Notes: a model not told the origin generated them from the sequence alone. DNA of 61,403 nt from Bacteriovoracaceae bacterium UBA7317 (GCA_002474345.1 DKQD01000003.1:27617-89019); one strand, 5' to 3'. Positions 8,614 through 17,662 are shown, counted from the first letter of the stretch. Made by a program: numbers and translations.

Positions 8614-10545
8614 ATGAATTTGTCGAAAAATTTGGCCATGGATAAAAAAGAAGATATACCCCTAATTCTAATTTGTGATGATACACCTAAGAATATTCAG
8701 GTTTTAGGAACTATCCTTATGGAAAAAGGGTATCATGTAACTGTGGCTGAGGATGGCACAGATTGTTTGAAAATGCTGGAAACGGTTAAACCTGACTTAA
8801 TTCTTCTTGATATTATGATGCCAACTATGAATGGTTATGAAGCATGCGAAAAAATAAAAGAGGATCCTGACAAAAAAGATATACCTATTATTTTTCTAAG
8901 TGCCAAAAATGAAATTGATGATATTGTAAAAGGTTTAAGTCTTGGAGCCGTTGATTTTGTATCCAAACCATTTAACTCTATAGAATTACTTCAAAGAGTG
9001 AGGACTCAATTAGAGATTAAAAGAAGTAAGGATGTTATTTTAAAACAAAAAGCTATTTTGTCTACTTTGATAGATAACCTTGAGGAAGGTTTTTTTATTT
9101 TTGATAAAAATGGAAAAATTCAGGAAGGCTATTCGAAATCCGTAGAATCTTTTATAGGAAAAAATCCAAATGGAGAAAAAGTCGAGGATTTTATCCCTTT
9201 GAGTACAAGTGACAGGGATTTATTTAAAAAATGGTATAAAAAAGTTTGGAATTCAAAACTTCTTATCAAAGATCTTATGCCTTTAGCACCAAAAGGTTTT
9301 AGCAAGGGAAAAAACTTTTATGGCCTTAATTTCACGCCAATATTTCAGGAAATTAAGGAAACCAGAAAGAAAAAGTTAATTCAAATGATTTGTACGATAA
9401 AAGATAAAACCGAGCAAAAAAAACTTGAAGAGATTGCTGAAAACGAAAAAAGCTATGTTAGTATGATGCTTTCTGTTCTTCAAGACCCCTTTAGCTTTTT
9501 GGACTTTATTGAAGATCAATCAGAGTTGATTCAAAATTGTTTGGAAGAATTGAAAGAAAATAATAAAGAATGGAAAGTCAAAAAACCAGATGAAAAGAAA
9601 TTACTAGAATATTTTAACCATCTTTTCAGGCAAATACATACTTTAAAAGCTGAGGCACTTCGTTACTCATTAAGCGAAATAAAGAAACTTTGTATAGAAG
9701 TTGAAAACATAATTTTTAAAATTCGAGAAGAAACCCAAAATTTTAAAGAAGAAGAGGTTTTAAAAATTATTGAATTCCTCCAAAAAATAAGTGGATCATT
9801 TTCAAAATCATTTTTTTCGATTCAAACTTTCTTAGATTTGATAAATAACTCAGATGATAAAAAGTCTTCCAAGAGAATAGAAATTCAAGAAGTATATCAA
9901 TATTTTAAAAGTAAAATAAGGGAAGAGAAAAGTGTTATAAGTGACTTTGAAAGAGATTATTTTCATCGTGATATTCATTATTTTTTTGAAGGTCACGATC
10001 AAATGTTAAAAAATATGGCCTTTGATTTAAATAAAGAAATTGAAATAAAAGTTTATCCTACAGATAGAACTTTTAATATGAAAACATACTCTCATTTCTT
10101 TTCAACATTAATTCATATTTTGAGAAATGCTCTCGATCATGGAATAGAAGAAAAAGTCTATCGTAAGGAAGTGGGCAAAAAAGAAGCAGGTTTAATAGAG
10201 ATTCGGTGTAAAGATGGAGATGAGAAAAAAGAAGGAGAAAAAGGTCTTGTTCTTTTAATTTCTGATGATGGGGCAGGAATAGATATAGAGGCCCTTAAAT
10301 CAAAAATAATGGATAGCGAAGTTGCCAAAGATATAGATTTGGAAAAATGTACAAATGATGAAATCTTACAGAAAATTTTTATGCCAGGGTTTTCAACTAA
10401 AAAAGAAATTAGCCATATTTCAGGGATGGGAGTTGGATTGGATTCTGTTATGCATGAAGTTGAAAACTTAGGCGGTACAATTAGGGTTGACTCAACTTTT
10501 CAAAAGGGAACAACCTTTAGAATTGAAATTCCTTTTTTAAAATGA
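8614..10545 (+). CDS. Receiver-Hpt-CheA-type HATPase signalling kinase
   Basis: Cytoplasmic 643-aa kinase. The N-terminal receiver has the acidic pair Asp22/Asp23, phospho-acceptor Asp66 in LLDIMMP and Lys in SKPF. A PAS-like segment follows (about 150-270, FIFDKNGKI). The Hpt-like domain has His342 in the sequence IHTLKAEA. The C-terminal ATPase is of the CheA kind: HILRNALDHGIEE, SDDGAGID and SGMGVGLDSV. The CheW-binding P5 domain of real CheA proteins is absent; the protein ends right after the ATPase. It shares the PAS-Hpt-ATPase part with the 7TM kinase at 22325, including the phrase LAPKGFSK / LAPKEFSK, so the two are paralogues with different input modules. Its partner is unknown; the neighbouring genes offer receivers. 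Confidence 0.88.
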   Translation: MNLSKNLAMDKKEDIPLILICDDTPKNIQVLGTILMEKGYHVTVAEDGTDCLKMLETVKPDLILLDIMMPTMNGYEACEKIKEDPDKKDIPIIFLSAKNEIDDIVKGLSLGAVDFVSKPFNSIELLQRVRTQLEIKRSKDVILKQKAILSTLIDNLEEGFFIFDKNGKIQEGYSKSVESFIGKNPNGEKVEDFIPLSTSDRDLFKKWYKKVWNSKLLIKDLMPLAPKGFSKGKNFYGLNFTPIFQEIKETRKKKLIQMICTIKDKTEQKKLEEIAENEKSYVSMMLSVLQDPFSFLDFIEDQSELIQNCLEELKENNKEWKVKKPDEKKLLEYFNHLFRQIHTLKAEALRYSLSEIKKLCIEVENIIFKIREETQNFKEEEVLKIIEFLQKISGSFSKSFFSIQTFLDLINNSDDKKSSKRIEIQEVYQYFKSKIREEKSVISDFERDYFHRDIHYFFEGHDQMLKNMAFDLNKEIEIKVYPTDRTFNMKTYSHFFSTLIHILRNALDHGIEEKVYRKEVGKKEAGLIEIRCKDGDEKKEGEKGLVLLISDDGAGIDIEALKSKIMDSEVAKDIDLEKCTNDEILQKIFMPGFSTKKEISHISGMGVGLDSVMHEVENLGGTIRVDSTFQKGTTFRIEIPFLK

Positions 10546-10590
10546 ACAAGTAAAAATTAAAATCCCTTTAATATAAGGAAGGAGTTGATA

Positions 10591-10797
10591 ATGTCTGATA
10601 GTATTTATAAAGTTATTGAAGTTGTTGGATCCAGTCCTGTATCTTGGGAGGATGCTGCTAAAAAGGCCATAGAAAGGGCAAGCGAATCTTTAAGAAATTT
10701 AAGAATTGCCGAGGTTATGGATCAGGATATAAAGATAGAAGATGGAAAACTCTCAGCTTATAGAACAAAATTAAAGCTTTCTTTTAAGTTTGATTAA
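10591..10797 (+). CDS. Dodecin, flavin-binding storage protein
   Basis: Small protein of the dodecin family, dodecameric flavin-storing or flavin-buffering shells. The 68-aa length and the sequence match: VIEVVGSSPVSWEDAAKKAI at the start, the conserved Trp in SWEDA that stacks on flavin, IAEVMDQDIKIEDGK, and a final beta strand KLKLSFKF. The start is the ATG at 10591, 6 nt after AAGGAAGGAG; a TTG 6 nt upstream is in frame but is abutted by the ribosome site. It stands 45 nt after the receiver-kinase gene and may be cotranscribed with it. Confidence 0.9.
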   Translation: MSDSIYKVIEVVGSSPVSWEDAAKKAIERASESLRNLRIAEVMDQDIKIEDGKLSAYRTKLKLSFKFD

Positions 10798-10803
10798 AAA
10801 AAA

Positions 10804-11436
10804 TTAGTCTATGTACTCTTGTTGATAAATCTTTTTACTAGGCCAATGGATCCCTGTAAGCAACTTAGAGGGAGATGTGTCTACGCAAATACCAAAGTCA
10901 CCATTGTCATCCTCAAAAAAACGGGGTCTTATTTGGTTCAGGTGTCCGCATATTTGATATTTTTCTTTCCTTTTTGGTGGATGGTAATAGTTCCAAATAA
11001 AGGAGGTAAAAGTTTCCTCTGAGTAATAATTGTTTCCGAGATTGAGGCCATCATCAAATGTTTTAAGGATTCCTGCAATTGGAGCATGAGTCAGGATTAG
11101 CTCATTTGTTTCAATAAAAAGAGGAAGGTCTTTTAACCAATCAACATAAGGGTCCATGTTTTTTATATCATGAAAGCTTTTTAGTGTTTCTGATCCCCAA
11201 GCATCAAACCAAGTACCTTCTCTATAGTAATTACTTTTTATTAGGTGGTTGAGCATCATATGCTCATGGTTTCCAAGTAAACTTCTGCCATTTTTCATAA
11301 AGAAATCGAATACTTCCCTAGATCTTGGGCCTCTGTCATTAAGGTCACCTAAGCCTATAGGCTCATCATCTGGCATCTTTTTTAGAAGTGCCAAAAGTGT
11401 CTTGAAGTTTCCTGCAATATCTCCAATAAGATTCAT
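10804..11436 (-). CDS. Calcineurin-like serine/threonine phosphatase (PrpA/ApaH-like)
   Basis: Metallophosphoesterase of 210 aa with the ordered motifs GDIAGN (residues 5-10), GDLNDRGPRS, GNHEHM, LTHAPIAG and a terminal CGHLNQ. Bacterial relatives dephosphorylate phosphoproteins or dinucleoside polyphosphates. The first motif reads GDIAG rather than the standard GDxHG, so one usual metal-ligand His is Ala. I recall this variant in part of the family, so it need not mean loss of activity. The gene converges on dodecin with only 6 nt between them and follows the receiver gene in the leftward direction. A role in reversing phosphorylation by neighbouring kinases is possible but unproved. Confidence 0.8.
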   Translation of the reverse strand: MNLIGDIAGNFKTLLALLKKMPDDEPIGLGDLNDRGPRSREVFDFFMKNGRSLLGNHEHMMLNHLIKSNYYREGTWFDAWGSETLKSFHDIKNMDPYVDWLKDLPLFIETNELILTHAPIAGILKTFDDGLNLGNNYYSEETFTSFIWNYYHPPKRKEKYQICGHLNQIRPRFFEDDNGDFGICVDTSPSKLLTGIHWPSKKIYQQEYID

Positions 11437-11461
11437 AATATTTATTTTACCATGATTTTTG

Positions 11462-11830
11462 TCAGCTTATCTTTTCAATAAGGTCTGTAATAGATTTGAG
11501 TATAATAGGTTTTTGTAGAAAGTAGATGTCTTTTATTTGTCCAACTTCTTTTTGAACTTCTTTTAGAAAACCTGAGATGAAAATAATAGGGGTCTGCTGG
11601 TTAGGTCCATCTTTTTCCCTAATCTCTTTTGCAAGAGAACCCCCTGTTTTACCTGGCATTTTGTGGTCTAGAAGGAGCACATCGTATTTTATCTGACCAA
11701 CTAAGTCCATAAACTCAGAAGAGGTTTGACTAACTTCAATTTCATAAAGGTCTTTTAACTCAAGACCTTCCTCAAGAATATTAAGAATTTTCTCTTCATC
11801 ATCAATGATTAAAATAACTTTTTTTTTCAT
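11462..11830 (-). CDS. Single-domain response regulator (receiver only)
   Basis: CheY-like receiver of 122 aa with no output domain. It shows the acidic pair in LIIDDEEKI, the phospho-acceptor Asp in LLLDHKMPG, the Thr/Ser in FISGF and the conserved Lys in LQKPI. It lies 25 nt upstream of the phosphatase gene on the same strand, so the two probably form a short operon. With no output domain it most likely relays phosphate to another protein, perhaps serving the CheA-type kinases of this window; that pairing is inference. Confidence 0.88.
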   Translation of the reverse strand: MKKKVILIIDDEEKILNILEEGLELKDLYEIEVSQTSSEFMDLVGQIKYDVLLLDHKMPGKTGGSLAKEIREKDGPNQQTPIIFISGFLKEVQKEVGQIKDIYFLQKPIILKSITDLIEKIS

Positions 11831-11991
11831 GTCAAACCTGCCTTTTTTAACAGTTTTAGTCAGAATTTATATATAAAAAAATTATATAGACATAATAATA
11901 ACAAAAAGAACTTTTAATTGGATTGTTTTAAAAGAGAGGTTAAGGATTCCTACTTTGTAACCCTTAACTCTCATATTCGATTGATGTCTTT

Positions 11992-12849
11992 TTATCCTTT
12001 TAAGAAAAGACTCAAATTATTTTTCATGAACGTAGGTAAAGAAAATGCGGCTTTATGAATATCCTTATTGTAATAGTTAAACTTAAGTCCACTTTCTTTA
12101 ACTCTCTCCTCTTTAAAGTCATTTAGAGGGTGAAGGCCTTTAGAAGCAAAAGTAAAACTCCAAAGTCCACCTGGGTAAGTGAGGTTTGAAAAATTATAAA
12201 GAAGAGAAACGGGAAAAAGTCCGTTTAAGATACTCATAAGTTTTTTTTGCATCTCAACTTCGTAGAATCCACTTTCTCCCTGACTAACAACTATTCCATC
12301 ATCTGTTAAGCAATTAAATATGTCTTTATAAAAATCTTTTCCAAAAAGCGGCTGGGCCGGTCCAATGGGGTCTGTTGAATCGACTAGAATAAGGTCAAAT
12401 TTTTCTTTTGTCTTCTTTACGAATTCCAGGCCATCCCCAATGATAAGGTTCATCTTCGGGTGGTCCAAATCTTTAGATGTTTGTGGTATAAATTTTCGGC
12501 AAGCCTCTACAACCATTTCATCAATTTCAACCATTGTACATTTTTTGACTCCAGGGTGTCTCAAGACTTCCCTGGCCGTACCTCCATCACCTCCGCCAAT
12601 AACGAGCACATTTTGAGGGTCTGGATGTACAAAAAGAGGAACGTGGGCAATCATATCATGATAAATGAATTCATCTCTTTCTGTGACCATGACGAGGCCA
12701 TCATTCAGAAGCATTTTTCCATGGCCTTTTGTTTGAACGACATCAACACTTTGAAATTTGCTTTTTCCAGAAAAGAGCACTTTTTCAACTTTATAATTCA
12801 TTCCTAAAAAGTCGCCGTGTTTCTCTTCAATCCAAAGGTTAGATTTCAT
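11992..12849 (-). CDS. speE: Spermidine synthase (putrescine aminopropyltransferase)
   Basis: Transfers the aminopropyl group of decarboxylated S-adenosylmethionine to putrescine, giving spermidine and MTA. The 285-aa length is typical. The nucleotide-binding motif GGGDGGTAREVLRH, the acidic EIDEMV that binds the dcAdoMet ribose, and the active-site DSTDPIGPA are all present, as is TYPGGLWSF near the C-terminus. It is the second gene of a two-gene leftward operon, 35 nt after the AdoMet decarboxylase that makes its co-substrate. No putrescine-forming gene is in the window. Confidence 0.95.
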   Translation of the reverse strand: MKSNLWIEEKHGDFLGMNYKVEKVLFSGKSKFQSVDVVQTKGHGKMLLNDGLVMVTERDEFIYHDMIAHVPLFVHPDPQNVLVIGGGDGGTAREVLRHPGVKKCTMVEIDEMVVEACRKFIPQTSKDLDHPKMNLIIGDGLEFVKKTKEKFDLILVDSTDPIGPAQPLFGKDFYKDIFNCLTDDGIVVSQGESGFYEVEMQKKLMSILNGLFPVSLLYNFSNLTYPGGLWSFTFASKGLHPLNDFKEERVKESGLKFNYYNKDIHKAAFSLPTFMKNNLSLFLKG

Positions 12850-12884
12850 ATATCTTGCTCCTAAATATATACTTTACTTGTCGC

Positions 12885-13823
12885 TTAAGAGATTAAAACT
12901 GCACTCTCTTCAGCCGTATCTTTTTTAATAAACTGTCTAAATTGGACTTCATACCCACAGTTAAGCTTTTCTTTAACGCACTTCACTGGGTAATTACTAT
13001 TCTGAAAAGGTCTTTCTGGAATAAAATCATTAAAAGAGACCAGATCAAAACTTTCCGGTGAGAAAGCTTGTAGTATTTGAACGCCATAATTTTTATGCTC
13101 TCCCCAAAGGGGAAGGTTTGTTTCAAAGCTCGCATACGATCCCTCTTCTTGAGGAGTGACATGTATCGTAAAATATTGATGACCTTTAATAGCATTTAAA
13201 GAGTAGCCATAAGGCTTAAATACGAAATCGTCGATTTTCCAGTCACTAAAATATTTATTCAGTTTCAAAAACTCTCTAATATTACTTGTTTGCTGACCCT
13301 CTTGGCAAAAGATAGACTTGGCATCACTACCTAGGTGGTACATAAGAAGTTCATGGGTATAGTCACTTGGAGAAGGCGCAAACTCTTTATTTAGGTGATA
13401 GAGAAAGTTGTGGTGGCCGTCAGTATTACCAAAACGAAATGATTTACCACTAAAAACACTTTTAAGAGATTCGATATCAGAAAAGAAGTTTGTTTTTTGG
13501 AGGTGGGAGCAGTATTCATTTTTTCTTTGAAAAATAAGAGAAAGAATATCTTCCTTCGGAAACCTCTTTAAGAAAGTGTGAACCGCTTGGATAAGCTTTG
13601 TTTCACCACAGGTTATCATCACGATTCTATCATCCCATACAAAAAGGCTAGATTCACTAAGCAGGTAAGCACTTAGACAACTATTGTGGATAGAGGATAA
13701 AATTTGGGCCCCGGAAGCACTAACAACTTCGTTCCAAAAGGGTTGTTTTATATTTCGCAGTGAGTCCCCTGCGGATAATTTAACAACGATTTCTAATTTT
13801 TTTTCAGATCCTTCAAAAAACAC
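12885..13823 (-). CDS. S-adenosylmethionine decarboxylase proenzyme, eukaryotic-type (class 2)
   Basis: Pyruvoyl enzyme making decarboxylated AdoMet for spermidine synthase, the next gene. Numbering is from the GTG at 13823. It carries the hallmarks of the eukaryotic family: FFEGSEKKLE at the N-terminus (human FFEGTEKLLE), the self-cleavage site LSE/SSLFV with Ser58 as future pyruvoyl, and the proton-donor Cys72 in ITCGET exactly 14 residues later as in the human enzyme. YSLN and FTIHVTPQEEGSYASFET match the human Ser229/His243 processing region. The frame is open to a GTG at 13916, but AAGGAG lies 6 nt before the GTG at 13823, and starting there gives an N-terminus matching the family. The short bacterial SpeD has none of these features. 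Processing and activity are inferred. Confidence 0.85.
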   Translation of the reverse strand: MFFEGSEKKLEIVVKLSAGDSLRNIKQPFWNEVVSASGAQILSSIHNSCLSAYLLSESSLFVWDDRIVMITCGETKLIQAVHTFLKRFPKEDILSLIFQRKNEYCSHLQKTNFFSDIESLKSVFSGKSFRFGNTDGHHNFLYHLNKEFAPSPSDYTHELLMYHLGSDAKSIFCQEGQQTSNIREFLKLNKYFSDWKIDDFVFKPYGYSLNAIKGHQYFTIHVTPQEEGSYASFETNLPLWGEHKNYGVQILQAFSPESFDLVSFNDFIPERPFQNSNYPVKCVKEKLNCGYEVQFRQFIKKDTAEESAVLIS

Positions 13824-14096
13824 CGGCAACTCCTTCAGAACATTGTGATGATTTTTTATGAAAAATATAAAACTATGGTCGTTCTTCTTACACCAAAAGG
13901 GCCTTTTTTGCATCACTTTGGTAAGAATTTCAAACTGGGCCTTTCTATAATGTTGAAATTGAAGCTATTCCAAACAAGAAATAGACTAAAAAAAAGCCTT
14001 TTTGAACTGCTGAAGACCTTCTTTTTAGATTGTAGGGTCAATTAAAGTCATTGAGTTGAGCCGAGAAATTCAGGGGGTTGTCGGTAAAACGGAAAA

Positions 14097-14116
14097 GGCC
14101 CCCATCAATGGAGGCC
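14097..14116. terminator. Hairpin downstream of the CARDB-like gene
   Basis: The arms GGCCCCCAT and ATGGAGGCC form a 9-bp stem with one C/A mismatch and a 2-nt loop, flanked by AAAA on the left and AATTTT on the right. On the minus strand the stem is followed by TTTTCC, so it could end leftward transcripts from the 14178 gene. It is only a plausible terminator. Confidence 0.35.
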
Positions 14117-14127
14117 AATTTTATTAA

Positions 14128-14187
14128 ATTGGGTTAATAATGCTGTCTGATGACCCCTCTAAGGGAAGGCCACTCAATTAACCCAAT
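14128..14187. repeat. 11-bp perfect inverted repeat spanning a gene end
   Basis: ATTGGGTTAAT (14128-14138) is repeated inverted as ATTAACCCAAT (14177-14187), separated by 38 nt that include a short CCC/GGG pairing. The right arm covers the stop codon of the CARDB-like gene. It could be a long-looped transcript-end structure or chance; nothing mobile is attached. Confidence 0.4.
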
Positions 14188-14669
14188 CTAAAAAATGACT
14201 TGGTGTTATTGTTTTCATTCTTTTCTTTTACAGTGTTTTTATAATCTGCTTCCACATTTAAAGCAGCATCTGGATTAAAAATCCAATAAGGTAAGTGAAG
14301 AGTCGCTTGAAAACTTTGACCTGGATTCAGTGCTGGTACATAGGAGACATCATTATAGGGGGCTCCTGTGGATTGAAAAGTTGAAGGGTCAATGATTCGT
14401 ACATAACTGGCACCAGCTTTAAGGTTACCAATATTTTTAATGGTAACTTTAATTTCAGTTTGTCCAGTTCCATTTATAAATTGAAATGGGTGGATCGTCT
14501 GGACAATAAGGTCTGGTCCTTTAATGAAAAAGTGTCTGTCTAAAGGGAAAAGCTTACGAATAACTTCTTTTTTAATAATTTTCTTAGGAACTGGTAAGAA
14601 CCTAGCGTCCGCCTTAAAACTCATAACTGCCATAAGAAGCATTAGGGTTACATGGATCATTTTTTTCAT
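14178..14669 (-). CDS. Secreted CARDB-like domain protein
   Basis: Exported 163-aa protein. A signal peptide is clear (MKKMIHVTLMLLMAVMSF, then ADA as a probable signal peptidase I site). The rest looks like one CARDB-type immunoglobulin-like module: PDLIVQTI near residue 52, VTIKNIGNLKAG, VPALNPGQSF and the acidic end ADYKNTVKEKNENNNT, which resembles the N..V.E.NE.NN pattern of such domains. These modules usually mediate binding at the cell surface; the partner is unknown. The ATG is preceded by GAGGAG. It is a single gene between two hairpins and the desaturase operon. Confidence 0.7.
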   Translation of the reverse strand: MKKMIHVTLMLLMAVMSFKADARFLPVPKKIIKKEVIRKLFPLDRHFFIKGPDLIVQTIHPFQFINGTGQTEIKVTIKNIGNLKAGASYVRIIDPSTFQSTGAPYNDVSYVPALNPGQSFQATLHLPYWIFNPDAALNVEADYKNTVKEKNENNNTKSFFRLG

Positions 14670-14804
14670 TGTGTACTCCTCAATTGTTCGATTTACTTTT
14701 TAGAGGCCTAAACGGCATCTTGAGGAAGTAGTATGCAGAAACCATGCCAAAGGTTTTGGTAGCAAAAGGTAACTACTGGTGACTTTTACGGTATTGAGAG
14801 GAGT

Positions 14805-15767
14805 TTAAGAGCTAATATGGCCATGATGCATAAGCAATTTATGTCCTGGGATTTTCTTCGCTTGTATGACCCAGGTCGTCCAAGCATGTCTATGGGGAAC
14901 CCTTGGTGTCCATTTTGCTAAATTTGATAAGTGGTACGCCGGAAGAGATGGAAAAAAGTGATGGATTACATGATAGTTAAAGTTCATAAAAACAAAATTA
15001 GAGACCAAAGGAGGAAAGATAAGCTCTCTTGTATACTCATCCTGTTTTCGTGGTGGAATGGTCGAGTTGAATTCATTCTGCTTATAATATTTTCGCTCAA
15101 AATAGGTGTGCTGACTTAATAGAAAAGGGTCAGAAACAAAAAGAGTGAAAAATGTGCTTATTAAAAAAGGAAATAAAAAGCTCGTGCCCAAAAAATAATA
15201 AAGAACAAAATAAGGAGAGATCATAAATAAAAGACAAAAAAGTTGGAACACCTTTTTCTTTTTTGTCGGAGCAAATTGAAGTGTAAACAAAGGATTCCAA
15301 AAGCTTCTGATGTAAAAACTAATAACAAAAATTGGAATCCAATATTTCCAGGCAAAATCAACGACTTTTTTTTGAGTGTCCTTAATCATTTTCTTGTTGG
15401 GTCCTGAAGCTGTCGGGTCTTTGTCAAAAAAGCCTGTCCACCGATGATGAAGGTTATGAATAGTCCTCCACTGTTCGAAGGGAAGGAGTGAAACACACGA
15501 TGCTACAATGCCCACTAACGTATTCATCCAGTTTTTGGAGAAAAAGTGCCCATGACCGCAGTCATGTAAGATAGAGACCCAATTAAAGACAACCGCCACA
15601 CCTAAAAGTGTGCCTATAAGATTAAGAATGAAGCTATGTGAAGAAAGGAAATAAAACCAGGTAATGGTTAAAAGGGTTGCTCTGAATACCCACCATAAAG
15701 CCAAAAGGTTTGAATTTTTAAGGGTTTTAGTCTTTTCTTTTAGTTTGAGATAATCGTATTTATTCAT
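14805..15767 (-). CDS. Membrane fatty-acid desaturase
   Basis: Integral-membrane di-iron desaturase of 320 aa. The three histidine clusters are present: HDCGHGH (about residue 69), HNLHHRW (about 104) and NYHVIHHFFP (about 265), separated by hydrophobic membrane segments. This pattern is that of acyl-lipid or acyl-CoA desaturases that insert a double bond into membrane fatty acids. Regiochemistry cannot be read from the sequence. The start overlaps the end of the upstream desaturase by 8 bp, so the pair is translationally coupled and probably acts in the same pathway. Electron donors are not encoded nearby. Confidence 0.85.
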   Translation of the reverse strand: MNKYDYLKLKEKTKTLKNSNLLALWWVFRATLLTITWFYFLSSHSFILNLIGTLLGVAVVFNWVSILHDCGHGHFFSKNWMNTLVGIVASCVSLLPFEQWRTIHNLHHRWTGFFDKDPTASGPNKKMIKDTQKKVVDFAWKYWIPIFVISFYIRSFWNPLFTLQFAPTKKKKVFQLFCLLFMISPYFVLYYFLGTSFLFPFLISTFFTLFVSDPFLLSQHTYFERKYYKQNEFNSTIPPRKQDEYTRELIFPPLVSNFVFMNFNYHVIHHFFPSLPAYHLSNLAKWTPRVPHRHAWTTWVIQAKKIPGHKLLMHHGHISS

Positions 15768-16617
15768 AATGGCCTTCTTTTGAAAGGTCCTTTTTAAAAT
15801 ATCTTTGATATGTATCTATAATCATTGAATTTAAAACAAGCTCTTTTTTAATAAAAGGGGCGATATACTTTTCATGCATTTTTGGAAGTTGGCTCCAATG
15901 GATCCGAGGATACATATGGTGGATGGTATGATAACCGCCATTTAAAAAAAGAAAGTTTTCAATGGCATTAGTATAATTTTTGCTCAAGTTTATTTTTGAA
16001 GTTGGCTCGCAGTCTTTATGAAAAAGTAGGTTTGTAAAGACAATAAAATAATTTCCAAAAATCCAGGGTAAGATGACAAAAAATAATGTTTTTGAAAAAC
16101 TTAAAAAAAAGCCCATTCCTAAAAAGGTAATAAGGAGTATGTTTTCGGCCTTTTTTATTTTACCAAATTGTAGGTCCATCTTTTTAAAAAGGTCCTTACC
16201 TTCTCTTTTAAAGCGCCTTCCGGTTCTAAACGCGTAAACAAAAGGCCTCAATGATTTTGGGCCTTCACCTTCATTACCAGGCCAAAACCAGTCTTCCTTG
16301 CTGCCTTCATATCGATGATGATTGAGGTTATGGATGATAAAGGTAAAACGCTCACTCGCTCCCCGAGTTATGGTCAGTAAAAGGCCGAAAAGAGTATTAA
16401 GTCCCTTATAACCAAAGGTTGGAACGTGAATATGGTTGTGATCAATAAGGTTCACAATAAAATTAACCAGACATGAAAAAGAAATCCAGAAAAGAGATAT
16501 AGGAAGTGAAAGTTCTAAAAAAAAGGGTCCTATAAGTAGGAAAAGGGAAAGGCAGGTTATAAAGATACTATAGATATCTTGCCAGTGAGGAAGTATTTTT
16601 TGTCTAGAGGTTTCCAT
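15760..16617 (-). CDS. Membrane fatty-acid desaturase, second copy
   Basis: A second di-iron desaturase-type membrane protein of 285 aa, first gene of the leftward pair. The histidine boxes are DHNHIHV (about residue 58), HNLNHHRYEG (about 94) and GYHTIHHMYP (about 228), with hydrophobic segments near residues 15-55 and 150-195. It differs clearly from the downstream gene, so this is not a recent duplication. Two coupled desaturases suggest stepwise unsaturation or cold adaptation of membrane lipids, which is inference. A carotenoid hydroxylase/ketolase was considered, but the boxes and spacing fit fatty-acid desaturases better. Confidence 0.8.
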   Translation of the reverse strand: METSRQKILPHWQDIYSIFITCLSLFLLIGPFFLELSLPISLFWISFSCLVNFIVNLIDHNHIHVPTFGYKGLNTLFGLLLTITRGASERFTFIIHNLNHHRYEGSKEDWFWPGNEGEGPKSLRPFVYAFRTGRRFKREGKDLFKKMDLQFGKIKKAENILLITFLGMGFFLSFSKTLFFVILPWIFGNYFIVFTNLLFHKDCEPTSKINLSKNYTNAIENFLFLNGGYHTIHHMYPRIHWSQLPKMHEKYIAPFIKKELVLNSMIIDTYQRYFKKDLSKEGHYE

Positions 16618-17452
16618 AAAAAAATTTATAGAAAATGTGATACTTAAAGGCTTTGAAAAAGCAGGTTTTGGTAAAAATTATAAGGAGAATCAACCTTAGG
16701 TCAATAAATTCAGTTTATGGTTAGTTTTAAAAAATGAAGTCGATCTAGGAGATAAGGTTGAAATGGTCAACTTTCAAGTTTATAGCGCTTTGATCTTTCT
16801 AATATTTTTCTGAATTTTAAGAAGCTTTTCGCTGTTTACAGACTTGAAGTAGGTTTGAAACTTCTATTTTTCTCTGTTTTCTTTGTTCTCTTATTTAACT
16901 TTCTTTTACAATGAAATTTGTTATTATTAAGCCTTTTAAGCAAAAGAGAATATTTATGATTGCTTTCTTTTTTCTAGAGAATATTATTTAGCAACTGTTT
17001 TAAAAAGTGTAAATCTACTAAAAAAAAGCTAATCAAATATTGAAAAAAAATTAATGTTATTACTCCTAGCTTCTTATCGTTTTCAACATCCGATTTTATT
17101 TAAAAAAAATATAGCCCTCAAACTTTTGGTGAAGGAAAAGGTCTTAAGAATCACTTTTTTTTAAATTTTTTACTTATAAGAAAAATGAAGAACAAGATTA
17201 AAAAAATAAGTTAAAGTTTATAGTTTATTAAATACCGTTTGAAAGAATTAAAGAATAGGTTAGTATCGGTGTTCTTTATTTTTATCCTTAATAAATATTT
17301 TAACGGCGTTTAATCTGAAGGTTTCAATTTTAAATTATTGGTTTTATATTAAACTTAAAAATTAAAAAATAAAAAATAGGATTAATTAAGTCTAGTCATG
17401 ATTATTCATTATATTTAAATAAGAATTACAGAAAATTTATTCAGGCGCTACT
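16618..17452. other. Gene-free AT-rich interval (835 bp)
   Basis: No convincing coding frame, tRNA or strong terminator is seen. The stretch is very AT-rich with many A and T runs. It should hold the promoter of the desaturase operon at its left end. A short hairpin GTTGA/TCAAC lies near 16757-16771. It is the longest stretch without a gene in the window, so a small RNA or a decayed gene could be hidden here, but nothing positive supports either. Confidence 0.5.
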
Positions 17453-17662
17453 ATGAAAAATGACTTTAATCTGGATGAAGAAAGGAAAAAAAGTGACGCT
17501 AAATTATCCAGATATGAAAACGAAGATAGGGCAGGAAAAAAATATGAATTAAAATTGAATCCTTTAGAAATAACAGCTATTCTAATTTTTATTCTAGCAG
17601 TTTCTTTTATTATTTACTCAGAGATAGGTCAAAGGATTAGTTTGGGCTTTGGGATTGGGTAG
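17453..17662 (+). CDS. Small single-pass membrane protein, hypothetical
   Basis: I do not recognise this 69-aa protein. The first 40 residues are charged (Lys/Glu-rich), then a hydrophobic stretch ITAILIFILAVSFIIYS (about 43-60) forms one likely membrane helix, with a short polar tail. No good ribosome site precedes the ATG. Amino-acid composition looks protein-like, but the gene stands alone beside a large gene-free interval, so it may be spurious. Confidence 0.4.
   Translation: MKNDFNLDEERKKSDAKLSRYENEDRAGKKYELKLNPLEITAILIFILAVSFIIYSEIGQRISLGFGIG

Noticed and set aside
13845..14045. 66-aa plus-strand frame beside the AdoMet decarboxylase
   Set aside because: No ribosome site and no protein-like pattern; it overlaps the upstream region of the leftward operon.
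14805..16617. Carotenoid ketolase/hydroxylase genes that could supply retinal for the rhodopsin
   Set aside because: Histidine boxes and spacing fit fatty-acid desaturases, and no phytoene synthase, lycopene cyclase or blh gene is in the window.
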